Part shown: in pieces, positions 8,592-19,236 of the stretch
Numbering within the stretch: the first letter of the stretch is position 1
Layout: every line of letters starts with the position of its first letter
NCBI RefSeq assembly: GCF_001556865.1
Contig: NZ_LSJY01000003.1
Location: forward strand, 1 to 64,000
Direction: 5' to 3'
Length of the DNA: 64,000 nt
From: Sphingobium sp. CCH11-B1
Lineage (GTDB): Bacteria > Pseudomonadota > Alphaproteobacteria > Sphingomonadales > Sphingomonadaceae
Notes under the pieces: generated by a model
What the model was told of the DNA's origin: nothing
Seen by the model: only the letters and a program-made list of their open reading frames with translations
Database searches by the model: none
Translations under genes and position numbers: made by a program

Positions 8592-9053
8592 TTGGCGCGT
8601 GATGGTGTTGCCGGCGGCAAGCTGCTGAGCGAAGGGAAATGGGCGGGCTGGGCCGCATGGTCCGACCCGCATCCCGACACATTTCTGCAGGCCATCGGTT
8701 GCGGCTACATGCGCGCGATCGGGCCGGGCAAGGCGCTGGTCGCGGTGGAGACCCGCCCCAGCCACCGCAACCGGCTGGACATGCTTCATGGCGGGTTCCT
8801 GGCCGGTTTTGCCGACCATGCCTATTTCGGCGGCGTCTGGATCATGGGGCATAAGGCGCAGGTCAACGGCGTGACGCTGGACCTTTCCATGCAGTATCTG
8901 GGCGTGGGCACGGTCGGCCCGGACCTGGTCGCGGAGGTCGAGTTGTTGCGCGAAACCGGGCGGCTGATGTTCCTGCGCATGCTGATGACCCAGGATGGTG
9001 AACCGGTAGCGGCTTCGACCGCTACGCTGCGGAAGGCGTCGACGGCAAGGTGA
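8592..9053 (+). CDS. PaaI-family hotdog thioesterase
   Basis: This 153 aa protein has a single hotdog fold with RLDMLHGGFLAGFADHAYF, where the LHGG loop and following acidic residue are typical of PaaI/4HBT acyl-CoA thioesterases. It likely hydrolyses an acyl-CoA in the cytosol; the substrate is unknown. It starts at TTG 8592, two bases after the sdhB stop; no ATG lies before the conserved region (the first, at about residue 40, would remove an essential strand). The stop overlaps the GTG start of zapE (GTGA). The tight packing implies one transcript sdhB-thioesterase-zapE. Confidence 0.8.
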   Translation: MARDGVAGGKLLSEGKWAGWAAWSDPHPDTFLQAIGCGYMRAIGPGKALVAVETRPSHRNRLDMLHGGFLAGFADHAYFGGVWIMGHKAQVNGVTLDLSMQYLGVGTVGPDLVAEVELLRETGRLMFLRMLMTQDGEPVAASTATLRKASTAR

Positions 9054-10162
9054 CCGGCCTTCTGTCTCGCTACGATGCGCTGGTGGAGGGCGGCGAATTG
9101 CGGCCCGATCCGGACCAGCGGAAGGCAGCCGAGCGGCTGCACCGGCTACAGCAGGAACTGGAAGCGACGCCGGCGCGCGGATCGACGCTGTGGAAGCTGC
9201 TCCGCAAGGCGCCCGAGCCGCCGCGCGGCCTCTATATGTGGGGCGGGGTCGGACGCGGCAAATCCATGCTGATGGACCTGTTCTTCGACTGCGTTCAAGT
9301 GAAGCGCAAGACGCGCGCGCATTTCCATGAGTTCATGCTCGACGTCCACGCCCGGCTCGCGCAGGCGCGCAAGAGCGAGAGCGGCGATCCCATCCCGCCC
9401 GTCGTGGAGTCGCTGGCCGAAGAGGCGCGGCTGCTCTGCTTCGACGAGATGGTGGTGAACAATATGGCCGACGCGGCGATCATGTCGCGGCTGTTCACCG
9501 GCCTGTTGGAAAAACGGGTGACGATCGTCACCACGTCCAACCGCGTACCCGATGATCTCTACAAGGACGGGCTCAACCGCCAGCTCTTCCTGCCGTTCAT
9601 CGACCTCATCAAGGCGAAGCTGGACGTGCTCAGCCTCAACGGCCCGACAGATTATCGGCGCGACCGGCTGGGCGACGCGCAGCTGTGGCACTGTCCCAAC
9701 GGGGCGGAGGCGACCAAGGCGCTGTCGGACTCCTTCTTCCGCCTTACAGACTTTTCGGTCGAGGACCGGGCGAAAGTGCCGGCCGAGGACATCCCGGTGC
9801 AGGGCGGGCGCACGCTGCACGTGCCCAAGAGCCTGAAAGGCGTGGCCGTCTTCTCCTTCAAGCGCCTGTGCGAAGAAGCGCGCGGCGCGCCGGACTATCT
9901 GGCGGTCGCGCGCAAATATCACACGGTCATCATCGTCGGCATACCCGTGCTGGGGCCGGAGAAGCGCAACGAGGCGGCGCGGTTCGTGACGCTGATCGAC
10001 TCGCTCTACGAATATAAGGTGAAACTGCTCGCCGCCGCCGACGCATCGCCCGCGCAGCTATATCCGACCGGCGACGGATCGTTCGAGTTCGAGCGCACCG
10101 TGTCGCGCCTGATGGAAATGCAGTCGGACGACTATCTGGCTCTGGGTCACGGCCCGAAATAG
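9050..10162 (+). CDS. zapE: AFG1/ZapE-family ATPase
   Basis: This 370 aa P-loop ATPase has Walker A GGVGRGKS at 65-72 and Walker B LLCFDEMVV, with the family element PPRGLYMWGGVG before the P-loop. ZapE in E. coli associates with the Z-ring under stress; the mitochondrial relative AFG1/LACE1 takes part in respiratory-complex quality control. Placement next to sdhB and mdh fits the latter role as well, which is inference. The start is GTG 9050, overlapping the thioesterase stop. An 80-base spacer then leads to a strong GC-rich hairpin. Confidence 0.9.
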   Translation: MTGLLSRYDALVEGGELRPDPDQRKAAERLHRLQQELEATPARGSTLWKLLRKAPEPPRGLYMWGGVGRGKSMLMDLFFDCVQVKRKTRAHFHEFMLDVHARLAQARKSESGDPIPPVVESLAEEARLLCFDEMVVNNMADAAIMSRLFTGLLEKRVTIVTTSNRVPDDLYKDGLNRQLFLPFIDLIKAKLDVLSLNGPTDYRRDRLGDAQLWHCPNGAEATKALSDSFFRLTDFSVEDRAKVPAEDIPVQGGRTLHVPKSLKGVAVFSFKRLCEEARGAPDYLAVARKYHTVIIVGIPVLGPEKRNEAARFVTLIDSLYEYKVKLLAAADASPAQLYPTGDGSFEFERTVSRLMEMQSDDYLALGHGPK

Positions 10163-10210
10163 CGGCTGACCGACCGTCTTGGTCTGACCGGCGCGACCCG
10201 CCGATCCATT

Positions 10211-10274
10211 CATTTCAGTGAAATGTTCCGCCCGCAAAAGGGGCCGGGCGCGCCCGAGGAGCTGCGCGCCCGGC
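10211..10274. repeat. Palindrome plus strong hairpin in the zapE-mdh gap
   Basis: CATTTCA-G-TGAAATG at 10211-10225 is a perfect 15-base palindrome, a form typical of a dimeric regulator site. It is followed by a perfect 11-bp stem, GCCGGGCGCGC (10243-10253) with GCGCGCCCGGC (10264-10274), around a 10-base loop. There is no T-run on the plus strand. It may end the zapE transcript or protect an mRNA end. Confidence 0.4.
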
Positions 10275-10346
10275 AGGGTAGCTCTGTAGGGAAGGCTCGC
10301 GGCCAGGGTAGGAGCCGGCGAGCGACAGGCTGTGCCAGAGCTTTAA

Positions 10347-10380
10347 TGCAATTGCGAACTAATTGCAAAGATAATTTGCA
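10347..10380 (+). promoter_or_regulatory. Overlapping Fur/Mur-like palindromes upstream of mdh
   Basis: Three overlapping inverted repeats sit about 90 bases before mdh in an AT-rich island of a GC-rich gap: TGCAATT-N7-AATTGCA (10347-10367), TTGCGAACTAATTGCAA (10352-10368) and TGCAAA-N5-TTTGCA (10364-10380). Their TGCAAA/TTTGCA halves resemble the alphaproteobacterial Fur and Mur (manganese) operators. Fur control of TCA genes is known in Caulobacter. Assignment to Fur here is inference. The rest of the 306-base gap shows no gene. Confidence 0.4.
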
Positions 10381-10402
10381 TATGGCGGATTTCCAAGGTT
10401 GA

Positions 10403-11431
<1,029 letters not shown>

Positions 11432-11529
11432 TTTTCCATCCTGCACCGTTACGCGTCAGGTAAGTGCGCAGCCTGAGGCGTGGCGCCTTTCGAGCAAGTG
11501 CCACTTCCACAGAAGCAAAGGGACACTGC

Positions 11530-12414
11530 ATGTCCATTCTGGTGAACAAGAACACTAAGGTCATTACCCAGGGTATGACCGGCGCGACCGGCACCTTCCA
11601 CACCGAACAGGCGCTGGCATACGGCACCCAGATGGTCGGCGGCGTGACGCCCGGCAAGGGCGGCACGACCCATATCGGCCTGCCCATGTTCGACACGGTG
11701 GCCGAGGCCAAGAGCAAGACCGGCGCCGACGCATCGGTCATCTATGTGCCGCCGCCGTTCGCGGCCGATTCGATCCTGGAAGCGATCGACGCGGAAATCC
11801 CGCTGATCGTCTGCATCACCGAAGGCATTCCGGTGCTGGACATGGTGCGGGTGAAGCGCGCGCTGTCGGGTTCGAAGTCGCGCCTGATCGGTCCGAACTG
11901 CCCCGGCGTCCTGACCCCCAATGAATGCAAGATCGGCATCATGCCCGGTTCGATCTTCTCCAAGGGATCGGTCGGCGTCGTGTCGCGCTCGGGCACGCTG
12001 ACCTATGAAGCGGTGTTCCAGACCAGCAACGCGGGCCTTGGCCAGACCACGGCCGTCGGCATCGGCGGCGATCCGGTGAACGGCACCAACTTCATCGACG
12101 TGCTGGAATTGTTCCTGGCCGACGACGCGACCGAATCGATCATCATGATCGGCGAGATCGGCGGCGACGCGGAAGAGCAGGCGGCGCAGTTCCTTATCGA
12201 CGAGGCGAAGAAGGGCCGCAAGAAGCCGATGGCCGGCTTTATCGCGGGCCGTACTGCCCCTCCGGGCCGTCGCATGGGCCATGCCGGCGCGATCGTGTCG
12301 GGCGGCAAGGGCGACGCCGAAAGCAAGATCGCGGCGATGGAAGCCGCCGGCATCAAGGTCGCCGCCAGCCCGTCCGAACTGGGTTCGACCCTGGTCGAGG
12401 TCTTGAAGGGGTAA
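11530..12414 (+). CDS. sucD: Succinyl-CoA ligase alpha subunit
   Basis: SucD forms succinyl-CoA synthetase with SucC and carries the phosphohistidine that passes phosphate to the nucleotide. The 294 aa protein shows the CoA-binding N-terminal fold ([13 protein letters not shown]), the GPNCPGV ligase signature and active-site H251 in RRMGHAGAI. Length is normal for the family. sucC is not adjacent on either side, which is unusual compared with the common sucCD pair; it must be encoded elsewhere. The 98-base gap after mdh shows no promoter I can recognise, so both are probably on one transcript. Confidence 0.96.
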   Translation: MSILVNKNTKVITQGMTGATGTFHTEQALAYGTQMVGGVTPGKGGTTHIGLPMFDTVAEAKSKTGADASVIYVPPPFAADSILEAIDAEIPLIVCITEGIPVLDMVRVKRALSGSKSRLIGPNCPGVLTPNECKIGIMPGSIFSKGSVGVVSRSGTLTYEAVFQTSNAGLGQTTAVGIGGDPVNGTNFIDVLELFLADDATESIIMIGEIGGDAEEQAAQFLIDEAKKGRKKPMAGFIAGRTAPPGRRMGHAGAIVSGGKGDAESKIAAMEAAGIKVAASPSELGSTLVEVLKG

Positions 12415-12432
12415 GATAACTCCTACATATAG

Positions 12433-12458
12433 AGCGGCCGGGCTGCACCCCGGCCGCT
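12433..12458 (+). terminator. Perfect 10-bp hairpin between sucD and sucA
   Basis: AGCGGCCGGG (12433-12442) pairs perfectly with CCCGGCCGCT (12449-12458) around a 6-base loop. It is followed by TATTCTCCC, not a T-run. It could be a weak terminator or an mRNA-stability element that changes the sucD:sucA ratio. Confidence 0.45.
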
Positions 12459-12503
12459 ATTCTCCCGCTTCCGCGACTGCACGCGGCTGGGATGGGACAG
12501 ACA

Positions 12504-15299
12504 ATGGGTTACGAGAACCAGGAATTCGAGATCGAGCGCGGCCCCAGCTGGGCGCGCGACAATTGGCCGCTCAACGACACGGACGATCTGACCGGCGCGC
12601 TTGATCCCACGCAGATGCAGGTCGCGGTGAAGACCGCCGCCAAGAGCGCGGGCAAGGCCGTGTCCGACGCCGATGCGGTCGCCGCCGCCGATGACGCGAT
12701 CCGCGCGCAGATGTTGATCCGGACCTATCGGGTGCGCGGGCACCTCGCCGCCAATCTCGACCCGCTGGGCCTGACCAAGCGGGAGCTTCCCGCCGACCTG
12801 ACGCCGGAATATCATGGCCTCACCGACCCGGCGAAGAAGATCTATCTCGGCGGCACGCTTGGCCTGCAATATGCGACCGTGGCGGAGATCGTTTCGATCC
12901 TGCGCGCCAATTATTGCGGCAATGTCGGCCTGGAATATATGCATATTGCCGACGTGGAGGAGCGCCGCTTCCTCCAGGACCGGCTGGAAGGCAAGGACAA
13001 GGAGATCATCTTCACGCCCGAGGGCAAGAAGGCGATCATGGCCAAGGTCATCCAGGCCGAGCAGTATGAAAAGTTCCTGGGCCGCAAATATGTCGGCACC
13101 AAGCGCTTTGGTCTCGACGGCGGCGAATCCATGATCCCCGCGCTCGAAGCGGTCATCAAATATGGCGGCCAGTCGGGCGTGCGCGAGATCGTGTTCGGCA
13201 TGGCGCATCGCGGCCGCCTCAACGTGCTGGCGAACGTGATGGCCAAGGGCTTCCGCGTGATCTTCCACGAATTTTCGGGCGGCACCGCCAACCCGGAAGA
13301 TGTGGGCGGATCGGGTGACGTCAAATATCACCTCGGCACATCGACCGACCGCGAGTTCGACGGGGTCAAGGTCCACATGTCGCTGGTTCCCAACCCTTCC
13401 CACCTCGAAACCGTCGACCCGGTCGTGTTGGGCAAGGTGCGCGCGCAGCAAACCTTCCGCGACGACCTGGGCAAGCATGAACAGGTGCTCCCGGTGCTGA
13501 TCCACGGCGACGCGGCGTTCGCGGGCCAGGGCATCGTGTGGGAATGCTTCGGCTTTTCCGGCGTCCCCGGCTACAATACCGGCGGCTGCGTCCACTTCAT
13601 CGTCAACAACCAGATCGGCTTTACCACCAGCCCGCAATTCTCGCGCGGATCGCCTTATCCCAGCGACGTGGCGAAGGGTGTGCAGGCGCCGATCCTGCAC
13701 GTCAATGGCGACGATCCCGAAGCGGTGACTTTCGCGTGCAAGCTGGCGATGGAATATCGCCAGACCTTCCATCGCGACGTGGTGATCGACATGTGGTGCT
13801 ATCGCCGCTTCGGTCATAATGAAGGCGACGAGCCGGGCTTCACCCAGCCGCTGATGTACAAGGAAATCCGGCAGCATCCGCCGGTGAGCGACGTCTATGC
13901 CGCGCGCCTGAAAGCTGAAGGCGTCATCGACGATGCGTTCGTTGGCCAGCAGACCGACGGTTTTGTCGCGCATCTGGAAGAAGAGTTCGAGGCGGCCAAG
14001 AGCTACAAGGCCAACAAGGCTGACTGGTTCGCCGGCCGCTGGTCGGGGCTGCACAAGCCTGCCGACGCCGAAACCGCGCGGCAGAGCGTCGAATCCGCGA
14101 TCAGCAACAAGCTGTTCGACAGCCTGGGCAAGACGCTGACGACGGTGCCGGAAGGCCTCAACGTCCACAAGACGTTGAAGCGCGTGCTCGACGCCAAGGC
14201 GGAGATGTTCAAGACCGGCGAGAATTTCGACTGGGCGACCGGCGAGGCCCTGGCCTTCGGATCGCTGCTGTCGGAAGGCTATGGCGTACGCCTGTCTGGC
14301 CAGGATTCGGGGCGCGGCACGTTCAGCCAGCGTCACGCGGTCTGGACCGATCAGGACACGGAAAACAAATATATCCCCCTGGCCACCGTGCCGCATGGTC
14401 GGTTCGAGGTGCTGGATTCGCCCTTGTCCGAATATGGCGTGCTGGGCTTCGAATATGGCTTTGCGCTGGCAGACCCGAAGAGCCTGGTCATCTGGGAAGC
14501 GCAGTTCGGCGACTTCGCCAACGGCGCACAGATCATCTTCGACCAATATATCGCGTCTTCGGAGACGAAGTGGCTCCGTTCCAACGGCCTCGTCTGTCTG
14601 CTGCCGCACGGCTATGAAGGGCAGGGGCCCGAGCATAGCTCCGCGCGGCTGGAGCGGTACCTCCAGCTTTGCGCGGAAGGGAATATCCAGGTCGCGAACA
14701 TCACGACCCCGGCCAATTACTTCCACGCATTGCGCCGGCAGATGCTGCGCCCGTTCCGCAAGCCGCTGATCATCATGGCCCCCAAGTCGCTGCTGCGGCA
14801 CAAGGGCGCGGTCAGCAAGGCCGAGGATTTCCTGGGCGAAACGCAATTCAAGCGCCTCCTGTCCGACCCCAACGGTGCGGCGGACGCGGAGACGAAGCGG
14901 CTGGTGCTCTGTTCAGGCAAGGTCTTCTACGACCTGTCCGACGCACGCGACGCGGCGGGTGACACGAATGTCCAGATCGTCCGCGTCGAGCAGATCTATC
15001 CCTTCGCCACCGAAGCGCTCGCCACGCGCCTCGCCCGCATGACCGCCCTGGAGGAGGTCGTGTGGTGCCAGGAGGAGCCGCGCAACAATGGCGCCTGGTT
15101 CTTCGTGGAACCTTATATCGAGGAAGCGCTGGCCAAGGCCGGCAAGGCCCCGATGCGCGCCCGCTATGCCGGCCGCAAGGCGTCCGCTTCGCCCGCCACG
15201 GGCCTGGCTTCGCGTCATGTGTCCGAACAGGGCGCGCTCGTCGCCGATGCGCTGGGTCACAGCGTCCGCACCGAAATCCGTCGCCAGAAGAAAGGCTGA
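12504..15299 (+). CDS. sucA: 2-oxoglutarate dehydrogenase E1 component
   Basis: This thiamine-diphosphate-dependent E1 decarboxylates 2-oxoglutarate and transfers the succinyl group to the lipoyl arm of SucB. The 931 aa protein has the N-terminal E2-binding region, the [12 protein letters not shown] segment, [14 protein letters not shown], the ThDP/metal region ([13 protein letters not shown], later NNQIGFTT) and [17 protein letters not shown] near the C-terminus. I prefer the ATG at 12504 (MGYENQEF) because GGGA lies just upstream and this fits the family start; an in-frame ATG at 12492 adds four residues. sucB follows 8 bases later. Confidence 0.96.
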   Translation: MGYENQEFEIERGPSWARDNWPLNDTDDLTGALDPTQMQVAVKTAAKSAGKAVSDADAVAAADDAIRAQMLIRTYRVRGHLAANLDPLGLTKRELPADLTPEYHGLTDPAKKIYLGGTLGLQYATVAEIVSILRANYCGNVGLEYMHIADVEERRFLQDRLEGKDKEIIFTPEGKKAIMAKVIQAEQYEKFLGRKYVGTKRFGLDGGESMIPALEAVIKYGGQSGVREIVFGMAHRGRLNVLANVMAKGFRVIFHEFSGGTANPEDVGGSGDVKYHLGTSTDREFDGVKVHMSLVPNPSHLETVDPVVLGKVRAQQTFRDDLGKHEQVLPVLIHGDAAFAGQGIVWECFGFSGVPGYNTGGCVHFIVNNQIGFTTSPQFSRGSPYPSDVAKGVQAPILHVNGDDPEAVTFACKLAMEYRQTFHRDVVIDMWCYRRFGHNEGDEPGFTQPLMYKEIRQHPPVSDVYAARLKAEGVIDDAFVGQQTDGFVAHLEEEFEAAKSYKANKADWFAGRWSGLHKPADAETARQSVESAISNKLFDSLGKTLTTVPEGLNVHKTLKRVLDAKAEMFKTGENFDWATGEALAFGSLLSEGYGVRLSGQDSGRGTFSQRHAVWTDQDTENKYIPLATVPHGRFEVLDSPLSEYGVLGFEYGFALADPKSLVIWEAQFGDFANGAQIIFDQYIASSETKWLRSNGLVCLLPHGYEGQGPEHSSARLERYLQLCAEGNIQVANITTPANYFHALRRQMLRPFRKPLIIMAPKSLLRHKGAVSKAEDFLGETQFKRLLSDPNGAADAETKRLVLCSGKVFYDLSDARDAAGDTNVQIVRVEQIYPFATEALATRLARMTALEEVVWCQEEPRNNGAWFFVEPYIEEALAKAGKAPMRARYAGRKASASPATGLASRHVSEQGALVADALGHSVRTEIRRQKKG

Positions 15300-15307
15300 G
15301 ACAGCTC

Positions 15308-16504
<1,197 letters not shown>

Positions 16505-16526
16505 AGAGCGTCGTCAACATATATAT

Positions 16527-16642
16527 CCGTTCGGGCTGAGCCTGTCGAAGCCCCGTTCTTTCTGTTCTAGAAGGACGAAAGAAGAAGTAATGCCCTACGA
16601 CAGGTTGAAGCGAGACACGCGGCTCGCTTCAAGGGCGAACGG
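16527..16642 (+). repeat. Sphingomonad-type palindromic intergenic repeat with an internal hairpin
   Basis: The outer ends are CCGTTCGGGCTGAG (from 16527) and GGGCGAACGG (to 16642). Inside are GAGCCTGTCGAAG (16538-16550) and CTACGACAGG (16595-16604). I recall this as a widespread sphingomonad intergenic repeat. Here its right arm is broken by a perfect hairpin, TTGAAGCGAG (16605-16614) with CTCGCTTCAA (16623-16632). The last bases of the repeat help form the GGAG ribosome site of lpd. Confidence 0.6.
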
Positions 16643-16650
16643 AGATTGGT

Positions 16651-18051
16651 ATGGCAGACTTCGACTATGACGTCCTTGTGATCGGCGCCGGCCCTGGTGG
16701 TTATGTCGCGGCGATCCGTGCGGCGCAGCTGGGCTTGAAGACGGCCTGCGCCGAAAGCCGCGAGACGCTGGGCGGCACCTGCCTCAATGTGGGCTGCATC
16801 CCGTCGAAGGCGATGCTGCACGCGTCGGAGCTGTATGACGAGGCCGCCAATGGCGCGCTCGCCAAGCTGGGCGTCAAGATCGATGCGATGAGCCTCGACC
16901 TCGACACCATGCAAGGCCAGCGCATCGACGCGGTGAAGGGCCTGACCGGTGGCATCGAATTCCTGTTCAAGAAGAACAAGGTGACTTGGCTGAAGGGCCT
17001 CGCCAGCTTCACCGGCGCGAACACGGTCGAAGTCGGCGGTGAGAAGGTGACGGCGAAGAACATCGTCATAGCCACCGGGTCGTCGGTCACGCCATTGCCG
17101 GGCGTCGCGGTCGACAATGCAGGCGGCAAGATCGTCGATTCGACCGGCGCGCTGGAGCTGGACAAGGTGCCGGGCCATCTCGTCGTCGTGGGCGGCGGCG
17201 TGATCGGGCTTGAGCTGGGCAGCGTCTGGAAGCGTCTGGGCGCGAAGGTCACCGTGATCGAATATCTCGACCAGATCCTGCCCGGCATGGACGGCGAAGT
17301 CCGCAAGGAAGCCAACAAGATCTTCAAGAAGCAGGGCTTCGAATATAAGCTCGGCACCAAGGTCACGAGCGCGGAAGTCGTCGGCGAAGGCGTCAAGCTG
17401 ACCGTCGAACCGGCTGCCGGCGGCGAGGCGGAGACGATCGAGGCCGATGTCGTGCTGGTGTCGATCGGGCGCCGTCCGAACACCGAAGGCCTCGGCCTCG
17501 ACAAGATCGGGCTGGCGGTGAACCAGCGCGGTCAGATCGAGATCGATCATGACTTCGCGACCAAGGTTCCGGGCGTCTGGGCGATCGGCGACGTCGTGCC
17601 CGGCCCGATGCTGGCGCACAAGGCGGAGGATGAAGGCATTGCGGTTGCGGAGAATATCGCGGGCCTGACCGGGATCGTGAACCATGACGTGATCCCGAGC
17701 GTGGTGTACACCAAGCCTGAAATCGCTGGCGTGGGCCTGACCGAGGAAGCGGCCAAGGAAAAGGGCGCGATAAAGGTCGGCAAATTCCCGATGCTGGCGA
17801 ACAGCCGCGCCAAGACCAATCATGAGCCCGATGGTTTCGTGAAGATCATCGCGGACGCCGAAACCGACAAGGTGCTGGGCGTGTGGATCATCGCCACCGT
17901 CGCCGGCACGATGATCGCGCAGGCGGCGCAGGCCATGGAGTTCGGCGCATCGAGCGAGGACATCGCCTACACCTGTCATGCGCACCCGACCCATAGTGAG
18001 GCGATCAAGGAAGCGGCCATGGCCGTGACGGGCAAGCCGATCCATATGTGA
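16651..18051 (+). CDS. lpd: Dihydrolipoyl dehydrogenase (E3)
   Basis: E3 reoxidises the dihydrolipoyl arms of the 2-oxo-acid dehydrogenase complexes with NAD. The 466 aa protein has the FAD fold GAGPGG at 12-17, the redox-active disulfide C44/C49 (GGTCLNVGCIPSK), the NAD fold VVVGGGVIGLELG, the second FAD contact (WAIGDVVPGPMLAHKAEDEG) and the C-terminal interface with the His-Glu pair in CHAHPTHSEA. It closes the TCA operon. Its ribosome site, GGAG at 16641-16644, lies at the edge of a palindromic repeat. Confidence 0.97.
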   Translation: MADFDYDVLVIGAGPGGYVAAIRAAQLGLKTACAESRETLGGTCLNVGCIPSKAMLHASELYDEAANGALAKLGVKIDAMSLDLDTMQGQRIDAVKGLTGGIEFLFKKNKVTWLKGLASFTGANTVEVGGEKVTAKNIVIATGSSVTPLPGVAVDNAGGKIVDSTGALELDKVPGHLVVVGGGVIGLELGSVWKRLGAKVTVIEYLDQILPGMDGEVRKEANKIFKKQGFEYKLGTKVTSAEVVGEGVKLTVEPAAGGEAETIEADVVLVSIGRRPNTEGLGLDKIGLAVNQRGQIEIDHDFATKVPGVWAIGDVVPGPMLAHKAEDEGIAVAENIAGLTGIVNHDVIPSVVYTKPEIAGVGLTEEAAKEKGAIKVGKFPMLANSRAKTNHEPDGFVKIIADAETDKVLGVWIIATVAGTMIAQAAQAMEFGASSEDIAYTCHAHPTHSEAIKEAAMAVTGKPIHM

Positions 18052-18080
18052 TCCATTCGCCAGCCAAGCGTGAAACCAAG

Positions 18081-18108
18081 AGGCCTCCGCGATGCGGGGG
18101 CCTTTTTA
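18081..18108 (+). terminator. Intrinsic terminator of the TCA operon
   Basis: AGGCCTCCGC (18081-18090) pairs with GCGGGGGCCT (18094-18103) with one mismatch and a 3-base loop, followed directly by TTTTT. It lies 29 bases after the lpd stop. Confidence 0.85.
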
Positions 18109-18176
18109 TGTGGGTGGAGGAGATTGAGCCGCTCCCGCATCCATGGCACAGTCGAAGGACGGGGAGGTTCGGCGCG

Positions 18177-18464
18177 ATGCAATCTTCAGTTGTTCAAGGG
18201 GCGAATGCCGCCTGGCGTCGATGGATGTGGACCGGCCTGGTCGGGCTGCTCCTGTTGCCAGCAGTGGCCATGCCATTCACCGCAGAGGTCAATTGGGGTC
18301 TGGAGGATTTCGTGGTCGCCGCGCTGCTGCTGGCGATGGCGGGCGGCGGCATGGAGCTGGCGAGCCGGATGGCCGCGCGGCCGGTCTGGCGTATGATGGC
18401 GGGCGCGGCGGTGGTCGTGGTCATCGCGCTGATCTGGGCCGACGCTGCCGTCGGCATCCGCTGA
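18177..18464 (+). CDS. Small unknown membrane protein with three hydrophobic segments
   Basis: This 95 aa protein has three hydrophobic stretches, near residues 18-35 (GLVGLLLLPAVAMPF), 46-58 (FVVAALLLAMAGG) and 73-88 (GAAVVVVIALIWAD). The pattern with NWGLEDFVVAALLL followed by GMELASR resembles short membrane proteins I recall from sphingomonads, with no known function. The start at ATG 18177 is preceded by GGGGAGG; earlier in-frame codons would read through the terminator region. It stands alone between lpd and the convergent gph gene. Confidence 0.65.
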   Translation: MQSSVVQGANAAWRRWMWTGLVGLLLLPAVAMPFTAEVNWGLEDFVVAALLLAMAGGGMELASRMAARPVWRMMAGAAVVVVIALIWADAAVGIR

Positions 18465-18476
18465 TCGCCGGGCGGT

Positions 18477-19142
18477 TCAGCCCCAGTTTTCCAGCGTCGG
18501 CACCAATTGGTCGAAATGGTGGATCACGGCGTCCGCCTCCAGATTTTCGACCGGGCCGTCGAGGAAGCCGAAGCTGACCGCGACGTTGGCGATGCCGGCG
18601 TTGCGCGCGCCCGCAATGTCGTTGATCGTATCGCCGATGAAGATCGTCCGTCCGCCGCCTGCCCGATCGATCATGGCGCGAATGGGCGCGGGGTCGGGCT
18701 TGGCGACGCCCACCGTGTCGCCGCCCACGATGCTGGCGAACCGATCCGACAGGCCAAGCTGACGCATCAGCGGGATGGTGAACCGCTCCGCCTTGTTGGT
18801 GCAGATGGCAAGCTTCACGCCGTGCGCGGTGAGCGCGTCCATGGCGTCGATCAGCCCCGGATAGGGGACGGAGTGGATGGCGAGATTCTGCTCATAATAG
18901 TCGAGCAGGATCGGCAGCAGATCCTCCAGCAACGCCGCATCATGGCCGCCCGATGCGTCGAGCGCCCGTTGCAGCATCACTTTCGCGCCCTTGCCGACGA
19001 AAGGGTGGATCGACGCAACCGGGAAAGGGGGACGGCCGATGGTGCCGATGGCATAATTCACCGCCGCGGCAAGATCGCCGCTGGTGTCGATCAGGGTGCC
19101 GTCGAGGTCGAAGCCGACGATGTCGAAGGGGATGTTGCTCAT
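18477..19142 (-). CDS. gph: Phosphoglycolate phosphatase (HAD family)
   Basis: The enzyme hydrolyses 2-phosphoglycolate, which arises from DNA repair or oxygenase side reactions. The 221 aa HAD protein has motif I D12-x-D14 (GFDLDGTLID), motif II ICTNKA, motif III Lys in VAKPDP and motif IV GDTINDI. The start at 19142 (MSNIPF) places motif I at the expected distance; the longer frame upstream overlaps glmU antisense and is not family-like. It is divergent from glmU. HAD specificity is hard to prove from sequence, but the cap length and motifs fit Gph. Confidence 0.85.
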   Translation of the reverse strand: MSNIPFDIVGFDLDGTLIDTSGDLAAAVNYAIGTIGRPPFPVASIHPFVGKGAKVMLQRALDASGGHDAALLEDLLPILLDYYEQNLAIHSVPYPGLIDAMDALTAHGVKLAICTNKAERFTIPLMRQLGLSDRFASIVGGDTVGVAKPDPAPIRAMIDRAGGGRTIFIGDTINDIAGARNAGIANVAVSFGFLDGPVENLEADAVIHHFDQLVPTLENWG

Positions 19143-19236
19143 GCGCCCGCAATGCCGCGTGCATGGTGGCAAAGGCAAGGCAAACATGGCAGAGAGCGCG
19201 CGACAGAGACCTGCGTCGCATGAGGACCCATCGCCC

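Noticed and set aside
12423..14846. 807-codon minus-strand frame across sucA
   Set aside because: Antisense shadow of sucA in a high-GC genome; composition is not protein-like.
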